Positions 1-11,044 of a stretch of 64,000 bases of DNA are shown here, piece by piece. Position numbers and translations under genes: made by a program. A model generated the notes under the pieces. That model did not search any database. It saw nothing but the letters and a program-made list of their open reading frames with translations, and had not been told where the DNA came from. Each line of letters opens with the position of its first letter. Within the stretch, counting starts at the first letter, position 1. Origin of the DNA: Flavisphingomonas formosensis (GTDB lineage: Bacteria; Pseudomonadota; Alphaproteobacteria; Sphingomonadales; Sphingomonadaceae). The stretch is from the NCBI RefSeq assembly GCF_009755815.1, contig NZ_WRPK01000001.1, forward strand, positions 1,054,001 through 1,118,000. Direction: 5' to 3'.

Positions 1-334
1 TCCCGCACACCGGATCCGTCACCGTCGCCGCCGCGCCGCCGCCACCCCCGCCGCCGCCGTTTCCGCCGCAACAGCCATGGCCCTGGGCCGGTGCGGCCGG
101 GGAAGGGGAATGATGATGCTCCTGCGCCACGCGGCCGTCTCCTTGCTGACGCCGCCCGATATGGGGCCTGACACCATGTCAAGGTCAACCCCCTCATTTC
201 CTCTCCCCGATGGGGAGAGGGTTAGGGAGGGGGCACCGGCGAACGAGGGAGATCCAGACCGAATTCGACCCATCACCGGTTGATCCGCCGCCGCCCATCG
301 CGCACAGACCGCCACGGAGCGCGAGGGGAAGAGG
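1..334. other. Intergenic, no gene recognised; short palindromic repeat
   Basis: I see no convincing gene here. The first 80 bases are low-complexity CCG-rich sequence. Around 207-245 there is an inverted repeat of the CTCTCCCC-GAT-GGGGAGAG type followed by a GGTTAGGGAGGGGG tail, a form typical of short dispersed hairpins in proteobacteria. It differs from the 140-bp element found elsewhere in this window. Confidence 0.5.
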
Positions 335-1255
335 ATGGCGATACCGGATTATCAAAGCCTGATGCTGCCCGTTCTGCGGCTCGCCGCGCAAGGCCCCACC
401 CGCGTACCCAAAGCTGCCGACCTCATCGCCGACCAGTACGGCCTCACCGAGGCCGAGCGCGAGGAGAAGCTGGCTAGCGGAAAGCAGCGCATCCTGCATA
501 ACCGTCTCCATTGGGCGAAATTCTATCTGTCCAAGGCCGGTCTGATCGACAGCCTCGGCCATGGCCTGTTCGCTGCGAGCGAGGCGGGCAGGGCACTGCT
601 CGCCACCAATCCCGCGACGATCACTGTCGAAACGCTGAAGGCCTATCCCGCCTTCGTTGCCTTCTACACGCCCTCCGCATCAACCAGCCCCGACGAAGAG
701 CCCGCCGCCAAAGCCGCCGCAACGGCCTCCGCCACCCCGGAAGAACAGATCGACGCCGCCCACGCCGTCCTCCACGCCAAGCTCAAGGCCGATCTCCTCG
801 ACCGCATCCTCGCCCAGAGCCCGGCCTTCTTCGAAGGCGTGATCGTCGACCTGCTTGTCGCCATGGGCTATGGCGGCTCCCACGAAAACGCCGCCCTCCG
901 CCTCGGCAAATCGGGCGACAACGGCGTGGACGGCGTGATCGACGAAGACCGCCTCGGTCTCGACCGCATCTACGTCCAGGCCAAGCGCTACGCCGCCCAT
1001 GTCCCGGTCGGCCGGCCCGAGGTGCAGGGCTTCGTCGGCAGCCTCGTCGGCTTCGGCGCGACGAAGGGCGTCTTCGTCACCACCTCCACCTTCTCCAGCG
1101 GCGCCACCGACTATGTCCGCCACCTGCCGCAGCGCGTGATCCTGATCGGCGGCGCGCGGCTGACGGAGCTGATGGTCGAGCATGGCGTCGGCGTGCGGAC
1201 GAGCCGGAGCATCCTGGTGAAGCGGATCGATGAGGATTTCTTTGCGGAAGAGTGA
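335..1255 (+). CDS. mrr: Mrr-like type IV restriction endonuclease
   Basis: A 306-residue protein of the Mrr family, which cleaves foreign methylated DNA in the cytoplasm. The N-terminal part (about residues 1-95) reads as the Mrr winged-helix domain. The C-terminal part (about 165-290) is a PD-(D/E)XK nuclease core: an acidic helix beginning FFEGVIVDLL, then GDNGVDG near residue 193 and the catalytic VQAKR near residue 214. An Ala/Pro/Glu-rich linker at 110-135 joins them. The length matches E. coli Mrr. The start ATG follows GGGGAAGAGG. It stands just upstream of a methyltransferase operon on the same strand, so the region looks like a defence island. Type IV specificity beside a methyltransferase implies that the local methylation is not a target. 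Confidence 0.85.
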   Translation: MAIPDYQSLMLPVLRLAAQGPTRVPKAADLIADQYGLTEAEREEKLASGKQRILHNRLHWAKFYLSKAGLIDSLGHGLFAASEAGRALLATNPATITVETLKAYPAFVAFYTPSASTSPDEEPAAKAAATASATPEEQIDAAHAVLHAKLKADLLDRILAQSPAFFEGVIVDLLVAMGYGGSHENAALRLGKSGDNGVDGVIDEDRLGLDRIYVQAKRYAAHVPVGRPEVQGFVGSLVGFGATKGVFVTTSTFSSGATDYVRHLPQRVILIGGARLTELMVEHGVGVRTSRSILVKRIDEDFFAEE

Positions 1256-1552
1256 GGAACGATCGGGATCTGTGGACTGGCTGCATCTAGCCGTCCTAAA
1301 AACTGCAGGTTTCCGGCAGCCCATTTCGTCTGGCATTTCCGACCGCTGATGAGGAGCGATCGCTATCGACCAGAATGCGACGTTAGGTTGGACCGAACGA
1401 TCGGCCACCGGCGCGCCGAGCCGCGCGAGGAACACGGTGTGCGGACAATCCGAAGGCTCACGGAATTGACGGTGGATTGATAGCCCTGGCCGTTAGCGAT
1501 TCCTCGACCGGACGTACTTGCTCCCGCCCGCCATTTGTTCTTAGGAAGTTCC
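1256..1552. other. Intergenic, no gene recognised
   Basis: About 300 bases between the Mrr gene and the methyltransferase operon. I find no RNA gene, clear promoter or strong hairpin. It probably holds the promoter of the downstream operon. Confidence 0.4.
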
Positions 1553-2512
1553 ATGTCTTTTTCCGCCCTCAGGACCGATGCCGGGCTCACCGTGGAGGAG
1601 GTTGCGTCACAGTTCGGCGTGAGCGTTGCCGAGGTGGCTGGATGGGAAAGCGGCAGCGCTCGCGCTCCTCAGTACGTCTGCCGCGCTCTTGACGTGCTGA
1701 CGCGTTTCAAACCGACGACGGAGCCTGGCAACGGTGCTGGCGTCACGCCCGGGGGCTCTCAATCGATGGTGAGTATGGGCCCCCAATCTCGCACAAAACA
1801 AAGTCGTCCTGACCGCCTGAGCGAAAGTCCCGTTCTGTCCAGCGCCTCCCTGATCAAATCCAAGAAGCGCGTCTCGGATCACGGCGAAGTGTTCACGCCG
1901 CCGTGGCTGGTCGAGAAGATGCTCAATCTAGTGCAGGGCGAGACCGAGCGGATCGACTCCCGCTTTCTGGAGCCGGCCTGCGGTAGCGGGAACTTCCTCG
2001 TGCCGATCCTCCAGCGCAAGCTAGCCGCCGTCGAGGCGAAGTATGGCAGGTCGGATTTCGAGAAGCGGCACTATGCGCTGCTCGCGCTCACCAGCCTGTA
2101 CGGGATCGAGCTGCTGGCGGACAACATCGCCGAGTGCCGAGCGAACATGCTGGAGGTGTTTGCGGGATACCTCGGCATCGACGAGTCGGACGAGCTGTAC
2201 CGGGCGGCCAGCCATGTCCTATCGCTCAACCTGATCCACGGCGACGCGATGAAGATGGTGGCGGCGGACGGTCAGCCGATCCGAGTCACCGAATGGTCAT
2301 CGGTCGGCAGGGGGAAGTTTAACCGGCGCGACTTTCGGCTTGATTCGCTCACCCGCGCGGGCGAGCTTCGGCAGTCGAGTTTGCGAGAGCAGGCTTCGCT
2401 GTTCGGGGGGCTCGGTCGGCACGAGGTGTTTACGCCGGTGAAGGACTATCCGCCGATGACGGTGCGGGAACTGGCGGCGGCGGACGGGGGGATGGAGGCG
2501 GATGCTCGATAA
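1553..2512 (+). CDS. HTH-fused N6-adenine methyltransferase-like protein lacking the NPPY motif
   Basis: A 319-residue protein with an XRE-like helix-turn-helix at about residues 5-50, a linker, and then a Rossmann methyltransferase fold. It has FTPP near residue 114 and a good SAM-binding motif I, PACGSGNF, near 140. A region resembling motif IV (LIHGDAMKM) follows, but no (N/D)PP(Y/F) catalytic motif is present, so the protein is unlikely to methylate DNA alone. I chose ATG 1553 because AGGAAG lies just before it; a TTG at 1535 would add six residues. It overlaps the next gene, which does have NPPY, by 11 bases. I infer a partner or specificity role in a two-subunit enzyme, and the HTH could also give autoregulation. 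Confidence 0.7.
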   Translation: MSFSALRTDAGLTVEEVASQFGVSVAEVAGWESGSARAPQYVCRALDVLTRFKPTTEPGNGAGVTPGGSQSMVSMGPQSRTKQSRPDRLSESPVLSSASLIKSKKRVSDHGEVFTPPWLVEKMLNLVQGETERIDSRFLEPACGSGNFLVPILQRKLAAVEAKYGRSDFEKRHYALLALTSLYGIELLADNIAECRANMLEVFAGYLGIDESDELYRAASHVLSLNLIHGDAMKMVAADGQPIRVTEWSSVGRGKFNRRDFRLDSLTRAGELRQSSLREQASLFGGLGRHEVFTPVKDYPPMTVRELAAADGGMEADAR

Positions 2513-4113
2513 GGCTAGTTTCACGCTGCGGGGGCGCAACCCCGACGTTCTGACCTGCATCGCCAACCTGTCGAACGACGAGGTGTTCACCCCGCCCGAG
2601 TTCGCCAACCGGATGCTCGACACGCTTGCGGAGGCGTGGGCGAAGGGGAACGACGGCGCGAGTATCTGGGCGGACCCGACCGTGCGGTTCCTCGACCCGT
2701 TCACCAAATCAGGCGTGTTCCTGCGCGAGATCACGACGCGGCTGATCGCCGGGCTCGCCGGTTGGAAACCCGACCTACAGGAGCGGGTCGATCACATCCT
2801 GACCAAGCAGGTGTTCGGCATCGGCATCACGACGCTGACCGCGCTCCTCGCGCGGCGCAGCCTTTACTGCTCAAAGTTCGCCAACGGCGAGCACTCAGTC
2901 GCGAAGAGCTTCACAACTGAAGCGGGCAATATATGGTTCGAGCGGACTGAGCATCGTTGGAGCGAAGCACGATGCACCTTCTGCGGCGCGCCGCGCGAGG
3001 TGTTCAATCGGCCCGCCCCGCTCGATAATCACGCCTATGCGTTCATCCACACCAACGACATCAAGGCTCGCATGGGCGAGCTGTTTGGAGCCGACATGCA
3101 GTTCGACGTGGTTATCGGCAATCCGCCCTATCAACTCTCCGACGGGGGGCAGGGTGCGAGTGCGATCCCCATATACAACAAGTTTGTGGAGCAGGCGAAG
3201 GCTCTACAACCCAGGTTTCTATCAATGGTTATTCCGGCGCGCTGGTTCTTCGGTGGGCGTGGCCTGGACTCCTTCCGGAAGGATATGCTGGAGGATCGCC
3301 ACATTCAGCAGATCGTTGATTTCCCAGACAGCCGACAGTGCTTCCCTAATGTCGATGTTGCGGGCGGTATTTGCTACTTTCTGTGGGACCGTGACAAACA
3401 AGGTGATTGCCGTGTCGTAAGCCACGGCTTCGGTGGGCACGAGAGTGAGAGCATTCGGCCCCTGCTGGAGCCGGGATGTGACATATTCATCCGCAACAAC
3501 GACCACATCTCGATCTTGAGAAAGATCGTTAGGAAGGAGACCGGCAAAGAGGGAGTAGTCCTTCCTAGGGAGCTGCGGTTCGATCAGCAGGTTAGCGGGC
3601 AGAAACCCTTCGGATTGCGAACATTCTACCGTGGGACGCCAGCCAAAGTGAACTTGGACGATTTGGTGGTTCTTCAGAGCGGTGGGCGCGCTTGGGCAGC
3701 GCGTACCGAGATTGTCGAGAACACGCACCTGATCGATAGGTGGAAGGTCTTTACATCGAAGTCCTCGGCTGAGCACGCTGGACAGGTAGACCGGAACGGC
3801 ATGCGAAAGGTGCTATCGCTCTCGGGCGTTTTGCCACCAGCATCGGTGCTGACCGAGACCTATGTCCTACTTGGGACATATGATGATGAAGACAGCGCTA
3901 GAAACTGCTTTTCTTATGTGACGACACGGTTCTTCCGGTTTCTGGTTGCGGCGCGCGCGTCGGCTCAAGACCTTCCTCGGGTAGCCTACTCTTTCGTCCC
4001 TCTTCAGGATTTTTCTCGACCTTGGTCGGATGACGATCTCTTCGACAAATATGGCCTTACTCCGGAGGAGATCGAGCTGATTACGTCAACGATCCGACTT
4101 TGGGAGGCTGGCG

Positions 4114-4121
<8 letters not shown>
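2502..4121 (+). CDS. Eco57I-like DNA adenine methyltransferase subunit
   Basis: A 539-residue protein of the N6-adenine methyltransferase class found in Eco57I/TaqI-type restriction-modification enzymes. EVFTPP near residue 27 is followed by an unusual motif I, DPFTKSGVFL (near 64), where the canonical form is DPxxGxGxFL. The catalytic motif IV, VIGNPPYQ, lies near residue 204. A CxxC pair sits in the stretch RCTFCGAP. The C-terminal half resembles a target-recognition region. It overlaps the preceding and following genes by 11 and 8 bases, so translation of the three is probably coupled. The base composition is visibly less GC-rich than the flanking core genes, suggesting acquisition. The atypical motif I here and the missing motif IV upstream suggest the two proteins complement one another. 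Confidence 0.75.
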
Positions 4122-6651
<2,530 letters not shown>

Positions 6652-6937
6652 CGAGCCTCAACACCGTGTTAGTCTCGGTAACCCCATCCGGCAAAACGGG
6701 TCACAATCAGATTTCTCAGAAACTTAACATCGCGGTTGCCCTTACGATGGCGTTCACGCATGCCCCGCGAGCGCGATCAACAAGAGGCAGCTTGGGGTGG
6801 CCGATAAATCGGGCAAACGGGCGCTATTGAGCGCGTGATTGCCAATCTACATCCAACTCCTTGACGGGGATGGCCGTTTAGGGATTGGGGCGGATCGTTG
6901 AAACGAACGAGATTGAGCCCATCCCTGCCGCCGCCGC
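6652..6937. other. Intergenic, no gene recognised
   Basis: About 285 bases between the helicase gene and the terminase remnant. I see no gene, RNA or strong hairpin. It may contain one boundary of the phage-derived segment. Confidence 0.35.
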
Positions 6938-7136
6938 CCCCTCAATCCCACTCCCGCTTCAGCTCCGCATAGCGATCATAAACCCCCGCCTCCTGGCGCC
7001 CCCACCGCCCCGGGCTCAGCCACCCCGGCGTCTCCCGCGGCGTCACCGGCTCGGCGAAGGTCAGCGCCAGCGCGTCGCCGTCGTCCGGCTATGCCAGCCC
7101 TCGCGCCTTCATATGGGTCTTCTTCTCCAACATGGT
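6938..7136 (-). pseudogene. Decayed 3' end of a large terminase gene (duplicate of 9491-9689)
   Basis: This minus-strand stretch aligns without gaps to the last ~65 codons of the large terminase gene at 9494-11023. By eye I count 13 differences in about 195 bases. Eight are silent and one converts a Ser codon (TCG) to TAG within the reading frame, so the copy is dead. The stop codon of the original frame is preserved at 6942-6944. Homology starts and stops sharply, at about 6938 and 7136. Many silent changes suggest the copy derives from a divergent relative rather than a fresh local duplication. It forms a direct repeat bracketing the cargo genes at 7241-9467. Confidence 0.85.
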
Positions 7137-7240
7137 CGCGGCGCTCGATCGTTCGAACGAGCATGGACGGTCGCTGAATGTCACGGCAATAGTCGTCGCA
7201 GGTCGTTGTCGGGGAAGGCGATCGCTGGGGGGGAGCGGGA

Positions 7241-7639
7241 TTGACGCGGCATTTCTCTTATGACGAGCGGTGGAACGGCGTCGCAATTCCCGCAGAGCAC
7301 TGGCACTTCCATCGCCGGCTTCTCGATCGCTACGGAGTCGTGCTGGGGCCGGGGGATTTTTCGAACATGATGGACGGGCTGCGTTCCGGCAAGGCCCTGC
7401 TGATCCGGGAAAAGGGCAAGGGAAGAGCACTCTACCAGTGGAGAGTGAAAAGCACGGCCGAGCTCATCTTCATAGTCGCTGGCCGCAACAAGGTCTTCAC
7501 GGCCTATCCCCCGAACGCCTCGTTGCGGAAGTTGGCGAAGCGATTGCATGCGGAGCGCAAGGCGCTGCGCAAGGCGCGCGGAACGGAGCCGAACACAGCA
7601 CCAGCAGGCGAACCCGAGATGGCCGCGCGATGCCCATGA
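7241..7639 (+). CDS. Hypothetical protein, first gene of the terminase-flanked cargo
   Basis: A 132-residue basic protein that I do not recognise. The start is TTG 7241, preceded by a GGGGGGAGCGGGA stretch; no ATG start upstream gives a longer product. The central part predicts beta strands (ALYQWRVKSTAELIFIVAG, then KVFTAYPP). The C-terminus is Lys/Arg-rich and helical. A short protein ending its fold in a strand followed by YPP recalls BECR-fold toxins, but that is only a resemblance. Its stop overlaps the ATG of the next gene (ATGA at 7636-7639), so the two are co-translated. Confidence 0.5.
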   Translation: MTRHFSYDERWNGVAIPAEHWHFHRRLLDRYGVVLGPGDFSNMMDGLRSGKALLIREKGKGRALYQWRVKSTAELIFIVAGRNKVFTAYPPNASLRKLAKRLHAERKALRKARGTEPNTAPAGEPEMAARCP

Positions 7640-8301
7640 AATCCCCCACCACCGTCGCCGCGCTCAGCGATTTCGGCCGCGTCCGCCTGTCACAGCATTT
7701 CTATATGCGCGATTTCCTCTTTTCGGACATTGCGGCGATCCATGGCCTCGCCAATGTGCCGGACGATCCCGATCTCGCCATCGCCGCCGGCACGCGCCTC
7801 TGCACGGACCTGCTGGAGCCGCTGCAGCGCGTCTTCGGCCGCATCGCCATCCGCTCCGCCTATCGCTCGGCAGAGGTCAACGGCCTCGGTAACGCCATGC
7901 AGAAGGCGGGCCGCAAAGGCTATAATTGCGCGTCGAACGAAAGGAATTATGCCGGCCACATCTGGGATCGCCGCGATGCGGACGGCCATATGGGCGCCAC
8001 CGCCTGCATCGTCCTTCCCGAATTCGTTGATGCCTTTCCGAACGATGGCGACTGGACGGCGCTCGCCTGGTGGATCCACGATCACCTGCCTTATTCCGAG
8101 CTGCAATTCTTCCCGACCAACTGGGCCTTCAACATCAACTGGCGCGAAAATCCGGTGCGCGCCATCCATAGCTATGCCGGCTGGAAAGAGGAGGGCGCCT
8201 GGAAAGCGAGCGGCTATCTCACCCGCTTTGGCATGGCGAACCACGAGGGCTCGCACCGCGCGCAATGGCAAAGGCTGGCAGCCTCCTTTCCGATCGGATA
8301 A
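7636..8301 (+). CDS. Hypothetical protein, possibly peptidase M15-like
   Basis: A 221-residue protein. I chose ATG 7636 because it overlaps the upstream stop codon; a frame open far upstream is only antisense or shadow coding. The first half (LSQHFYMRDFL, then IRSAYRS at about residues 77-83) resembles the SxHF and SGYR-type motifs of D-Ala-D-Ala carboxypeptidases of family M15. The later sequence has HIWDRRDADG and WWIHDHLPY, which could hold metal ligands, but their spacing does not match the classic HxxxxxxD...HxH pattern. The assignment is therefore tentative. It may act on peptidoglycan as a phage lysis protein would, or may belong to the defence cargo with its neighbours. Confidence 0.5.
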   Translation: MKSPTTVAALSDFGRVRLSQHFYMRDFLFSDIAAIHGLANVPDDPDLAIAAGTRLCTDLLEPLQRVFGRIAIRSAYRSAEVNGLGNAMQKAGRKGYNCASNERNYAGHIWDRRDADGHMGATACIVLPEFVDAFPNDGDWTALAWWIHDHLPYSELQFFPTNWAFNINWRENPVRAIHSYAGWKEEGAWKASGYLTRFGMANHEGSHRAQWQRLAASFPIG

Positions 8302-8395
8302 GGCCCGTTCGCAATGCGGCTGCCTTCGGTTCGGGGCCGGCGGTGCTTGTGGCATTCGTGCTTCTCGGCCGATGAGCGATGAACCGACCCCCTCA

Positions 8396-8424
8396 TTGAC
8401 CGTTGTCGTTGCCATGCCTACATA
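8396..8424 (+). promoter_or_regulatory. Sigma-70-like promoter for the Abi leader RNA
   Basis: TTGACC at 8396-8401 and TACATA at 8419-8424 are separated by exactly 17 bases, close to the housekeeping consensus. The predicted transcription start, near 8431, lies six bases before the first hairpin of the structured leader. Confidence 0.6.
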
Positions 8425-8430
8425 GCGCTC

Positions 8431-8516
8431 AACAACACCCCCCAGGCCTAGAGCTTCGGCTTGCCCAATACCGGGGGGTTACTTTTGGGGCCTCCTCGGG
8501 TAACCGGGGAGGCCTC
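8431..8516 (+). ncRNA. Structured RNA / leader immediately upstream of the Abi gene
   Basis: About 86 nt between the predicted transcription start and the Abi start codon fold into nested and tandem hairpins. Stem 1 pairs ACCCCCC (8437-8443) with GGGGGGT (8473-8479) and encloses a small UUCG-tetraloop hairpin (8451-8462). Stem 2 pairs 8487-8499 with 8504-8516: 13 consecutive pairs (two of them G-U) closed by a GUAA tetraloop. The Shine-Dalgarno GGGGAGG (8506-8512) lies in the 3' arm of stem 2, and ATG 8517 follows immediately. Either this is a leader that silences Abi translation, or it is a stand-alone RNA that binds the Abi protein. From memory, structured RNA partners have been reported for some AbiF-type genes; I cannot verify homology here. 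Confidence 0.6.
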
Positions 8517-9467
8517 ATGCTTTATGACAAGCCCGCCACCACGATTGACGAACAGATTGCGCTGCTGAGGGCGCGCGGGATGCAGGGGGACGAGGCGTTG
8601 ATGCGCCGCTGGCTCGAAACGGTCGGCTATTATCGGTTGAGCGCCTATTGGCTGCCCTTCGAACTGCCGGCGCAGGCCGATGCCACGAGAACGAAGCTGT
8701 TCCCGGACGGCACTAATTTCGAATCCATCGTCGATATCTATGTGTTCGATAGGAAGCTTCGGCTGCTCGTCACGGAGGCGATCGAGCGGATCGAGATTGC
8801 GCTGCGATCGCGCTGGACCAATCGCCTCACTCTGGCTCACGGATCCCACGCCCATCTCGACGTCACGGTATTCCAATCCGGATATGATCATCTCGCCTTG
8901 CTGTCTGCGCTGGCAATTCGGGCCAGGGAAAGCAAGGAGGTCTTCGTCGAGCATTATCGCAGGAAATATGAGGAGCCATTCATGCCGCCCCTCTGGGTGG
9001 TGACGGAACTGATGACCTTCGGTGAATTGTCTCGGTGGCTTCAGGCGACGCGCGATCTGAAGGTCAAGGCCGCGGTGGCCAAAGATCTCGGCCTGCCCAA
9101 TCGCGAGGTGCTGGAGGGAACACTTCAGCTTTTCTCCTACATCCGCAATATCTGCGCTCATCATGGCCGCCTGTGGAATCGGCAGACCGTCAAGCGTTTG
9201 CCGCTCATCAAGCGCTTCAGGCAGGATCTCGTCATCTCGCGGGTCGAGACCGATCAGGGCGTCCAGCATCAGCCCGCGAATTTCATCTATAACGCGTTGG
9301 TGGCGCTGGCCCATATGGTCCGCCATCAAAGCGGCGATACGAGCTTCCCCGCCCGCGTCGCCGCGCTGGTGGCAACGCGTCCGGATCATCAGAGGCGGGC
9401 GATGGGGTTTCCACAGGATTGGGCAGGTCGCCCCTGTTGGGCTGCCGCGGTCGGGCGGCCATTGTAG
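8517..9467 (+). CDS. Abi_2 (AbiD/AbiF-like) abortive infection protein, HEPN family
   Basis: A 316-residue protein of the Abi_2 family, whose members cause abortive infection and belong to the HEPN superfamily of RNases. It begins with the family's usual opening (YDKP...TIDEQIALLRARGM) and GYYRLSAYWLPF at about residues 41-52. The HEPN catalytic motif is RNICAH (Arg210-x4-His215) within YIRNICAHHGRLWNR. I chose ATG 8517 because it matches family N-termini; the frame is open upstream to 8403 but that part is the structured leader. The gene is the last of three cargo genes downstream of a phage terminase. The complete motif suggests a functional toxin. The target RNA and the phage trigger are unknown. 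Confidence 0.88.
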   Translation: MLYDKPATTIDEQIALLRARGMQGDEALMRRWLETVGYYRLSAYWLPFELPAQADATRTKLFPDGTNFESIVDIYVFDRKLRLLVTEAIERIEIALRSRWTNRLTLAHGSHAHLDVTVFQSGYDHLALLSALAIRARESKEVFVEHYRRKYEEPFMPPLWVVTELMTFGELSRWLQATRDLKVKAAVAKDLGLPNREVLEGTLQLFSYIRNICAHHGRLWNRQTVKRLPLIKRFRQDLVISRVETDQGVQHQPANFIYNALVALAHMVRHQSGDTSFPARVAALVATRPDHQRRAMGFPQDWAGRPCWAAAVGRPL

Positions 9468-9493
9468 CGGGCTGGAAATTCAGCACTTTTCCC

Positions 9494-11023
9494 TCAATCC
9501 CACTCCCTCTTCAACTCCGCATAGCGATCATAAACCCCCGCCTCCTGGCGCCCCCATCGCCCCGGGCTCAGCCACCCCGGCGTCTCCCTTGGCATCACCG
9601 GCTCGGCGAAGGTCAGCGCCAGCGCGTCGCCGTCGTCCGGCGATGCCAGCCCGCGCGCCTTCATGTGCGCCTTCTTCTCCAGCATGATCGCCTGGTTCGC
9701 GTCATAGCCATATTCCACGCCGGTCAGGTCGTCCTCGATCGCCTGCTCGTCGGGGATGGCGCCGCCGTCCAGCCAGGCGCGCAGGTTGGTCCACATCTCG
9801 GCGCGCTTGTTGGCGGTGCGCACGCGGGTGGCGCCGGCCCAGATCGCCTCGCGGCCGCGCCCGCCGAAATGCACCTCGTGCACGTTCATGAGGCCGAGCT
9901 GGCGCAGGCGATCGACCACGCCCGCGCCCATCGCGCCCGCGTCGACGAAGATCGCGTCGGGCCGCTCCTGCGCCGCCTCCAGCGCGATGTCGCCCGCCAC
10001 CTGCATCGTGTCCGCGCCGTGCCAGCGCTTCCACGGCCGGCTGCGCGCATCGCGGCCGCAGCGCTTGGCGAGGGTCGAATGGTCATCGCCGAAGCGGGCG
10101 ATGTCGACGCCGTAGATCAGCGGATCGCTCGGCAGGCTCTCCACGCCCCGCGCCCGCGCCGCCCCCGCGCCCGCGGCGGAGATGAACTGCAGCGAGGAGG
10201 CGGCGGGGAACTGCCCGCGCACGCGCACCTTCACGATGTCGCTCTCCTCGCCATATGTGGCGGCGAGCTCGTCCAGATAGGCGCGGTTGGTGCCCTCCAC
10301 GCTGCGGCTGTCGATCTGCGCCTTGTGCCACAGCCGCCGGTGCCGGCCGAAGCATTCGCGGAACGCGCCCTTGTTCTGCGTCGGGTTGCCGAACGCGATC
10401 CAGAGTATCTCGGTCGCCGCGTCGGTCAGCGCGCCGAGCGTCACCTCCCACACCTTGTCGGCGATGCCGCTCGCCTCGTCATAGATCACGACGATGCGCC
10501 GGCCCTGGTTGTGCAGGCCGGCGAACGCCTCGGTATTCTGGGCGGACCAGGTGACGAGGTCCGCGCGCCAGGCCTGCTCATGGCCCTTCGCGGCGCTGAT
10601 CAGCGCGGTGGCGGTGGGGCGGAACCAGCTTTCGGTCAGCGCCAGGCGGCGCCACTTGGCGATCTCCGGCGCGGTCTTGGTGCGCAGCTGCGCCTCGGTG
10701 TTGGCGGTGATCAGGATGCGCGTGTCCTCGCACGTATCCAGCGCCCAGTTGACGATCATCGCGATCAGCGCGGACTTGCCGATGCCGTGGCCGGAGGCGA
10801 CCGCGATGCGCATCGGCGTGTGCCGCGTGGCCGGATTGGCGAGGTGCCGCCCGATCGCCTCCATCACGTCGCGCTGCCATCGGCGCGGCCCGGGCGCGCC
10901 CTTCAGCACGCCCTCGCCCCAGGGATAGGCGAACAGCGCATGATCGAGCGGCGAGAAGGAGAAGCCGGCGACGATGTCCATCAGCGACGCGGCCGGCGTG
11001 GCGGCAGGGGAGGGGGCGCTCAT
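9494..11023 (-). CDS. Phage terminase large subunit
   Basis: A 509-residue ATP-driven DNA packaging motor with a nuclease domain. Walker A is GHGIGKSA at residues 78-85 and Walker B with its catalytic glutamate is VVIYDEASG at 178-186. The C-terminal RNase H-like nuclease begins at GVDIARFGDD, with later acidic residues in IFVDAGAMGAG. The length is normal for the family and I see no frameshift. It lies downstream of the small subunit, separated by a dispersed palindromic element. No portal, capsid or tail genes follow; the space downstream is occupied by the opposite-strand Abi cargo, so this is a phage remnant. A decayed copy of its last 65 codons lies at 6938-7136. Confidence 0.9.
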   Translation of the reverse strand: MSAPSPAATPAASLMDIVAGFSFSPLDHALFAYPWGEGVLKGAPGPRRWQRDVMEAIGRHLANPATRHTPMRIAVASGHGIGKSALIAMIVNWALDTCEDTRILITANTEAQLRTKTAPEIAKWRRLALTESWFRPTATALISAAKGHEQAWRADLVTWSAQNTEAFAGLHNQGRRIVVIYDEASGIADKVWEVTLGALTDAATEILWIAFGNPTQNKGAFRECFGRHRRLWHKAQIDSRSVEGTNRAYLDELAATYGEESDIVKVRVRGQFPAASSLQFISAAGAGAARARGVESLPSDPLIYGVDIARFGDDHSTLAKRCGRDARSRPWKRWHGADTMQVAGDIALEAAQERPDAIFVDAGAMGAGVVDRLRQLGLMNVHEVHFGGRGREAIWAGATRVRTANKRAEMWTNLRAWLDGGAIPDEQAIEDDLTGVEYGYDANQAIMLEKKAHMKARGLASPDDGDALALTFAEPVMPRETPGWLSPGRWGRQEAGVYDRYAELKREWD

Positions 11024-11044
11024 ATCGTCCTCATCCTCCCCTTC

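Noticed and set aside
7270..7635. Upstream extension of the M15-like gene to 7270
   Set aside because: It would overlap the whole 132-residue gene in another frame and gives an Arg/Gly-rich nonsense-like N-terminus. The ATGA overlap at 7636 explains the start better.
8403..8516. N-terminal extension of the Abi protein to 8403
   Set aside because: The sequence is the promoter and structured leader. Abi_2 proteins normally begin at the YDKP motif, just after 8517.
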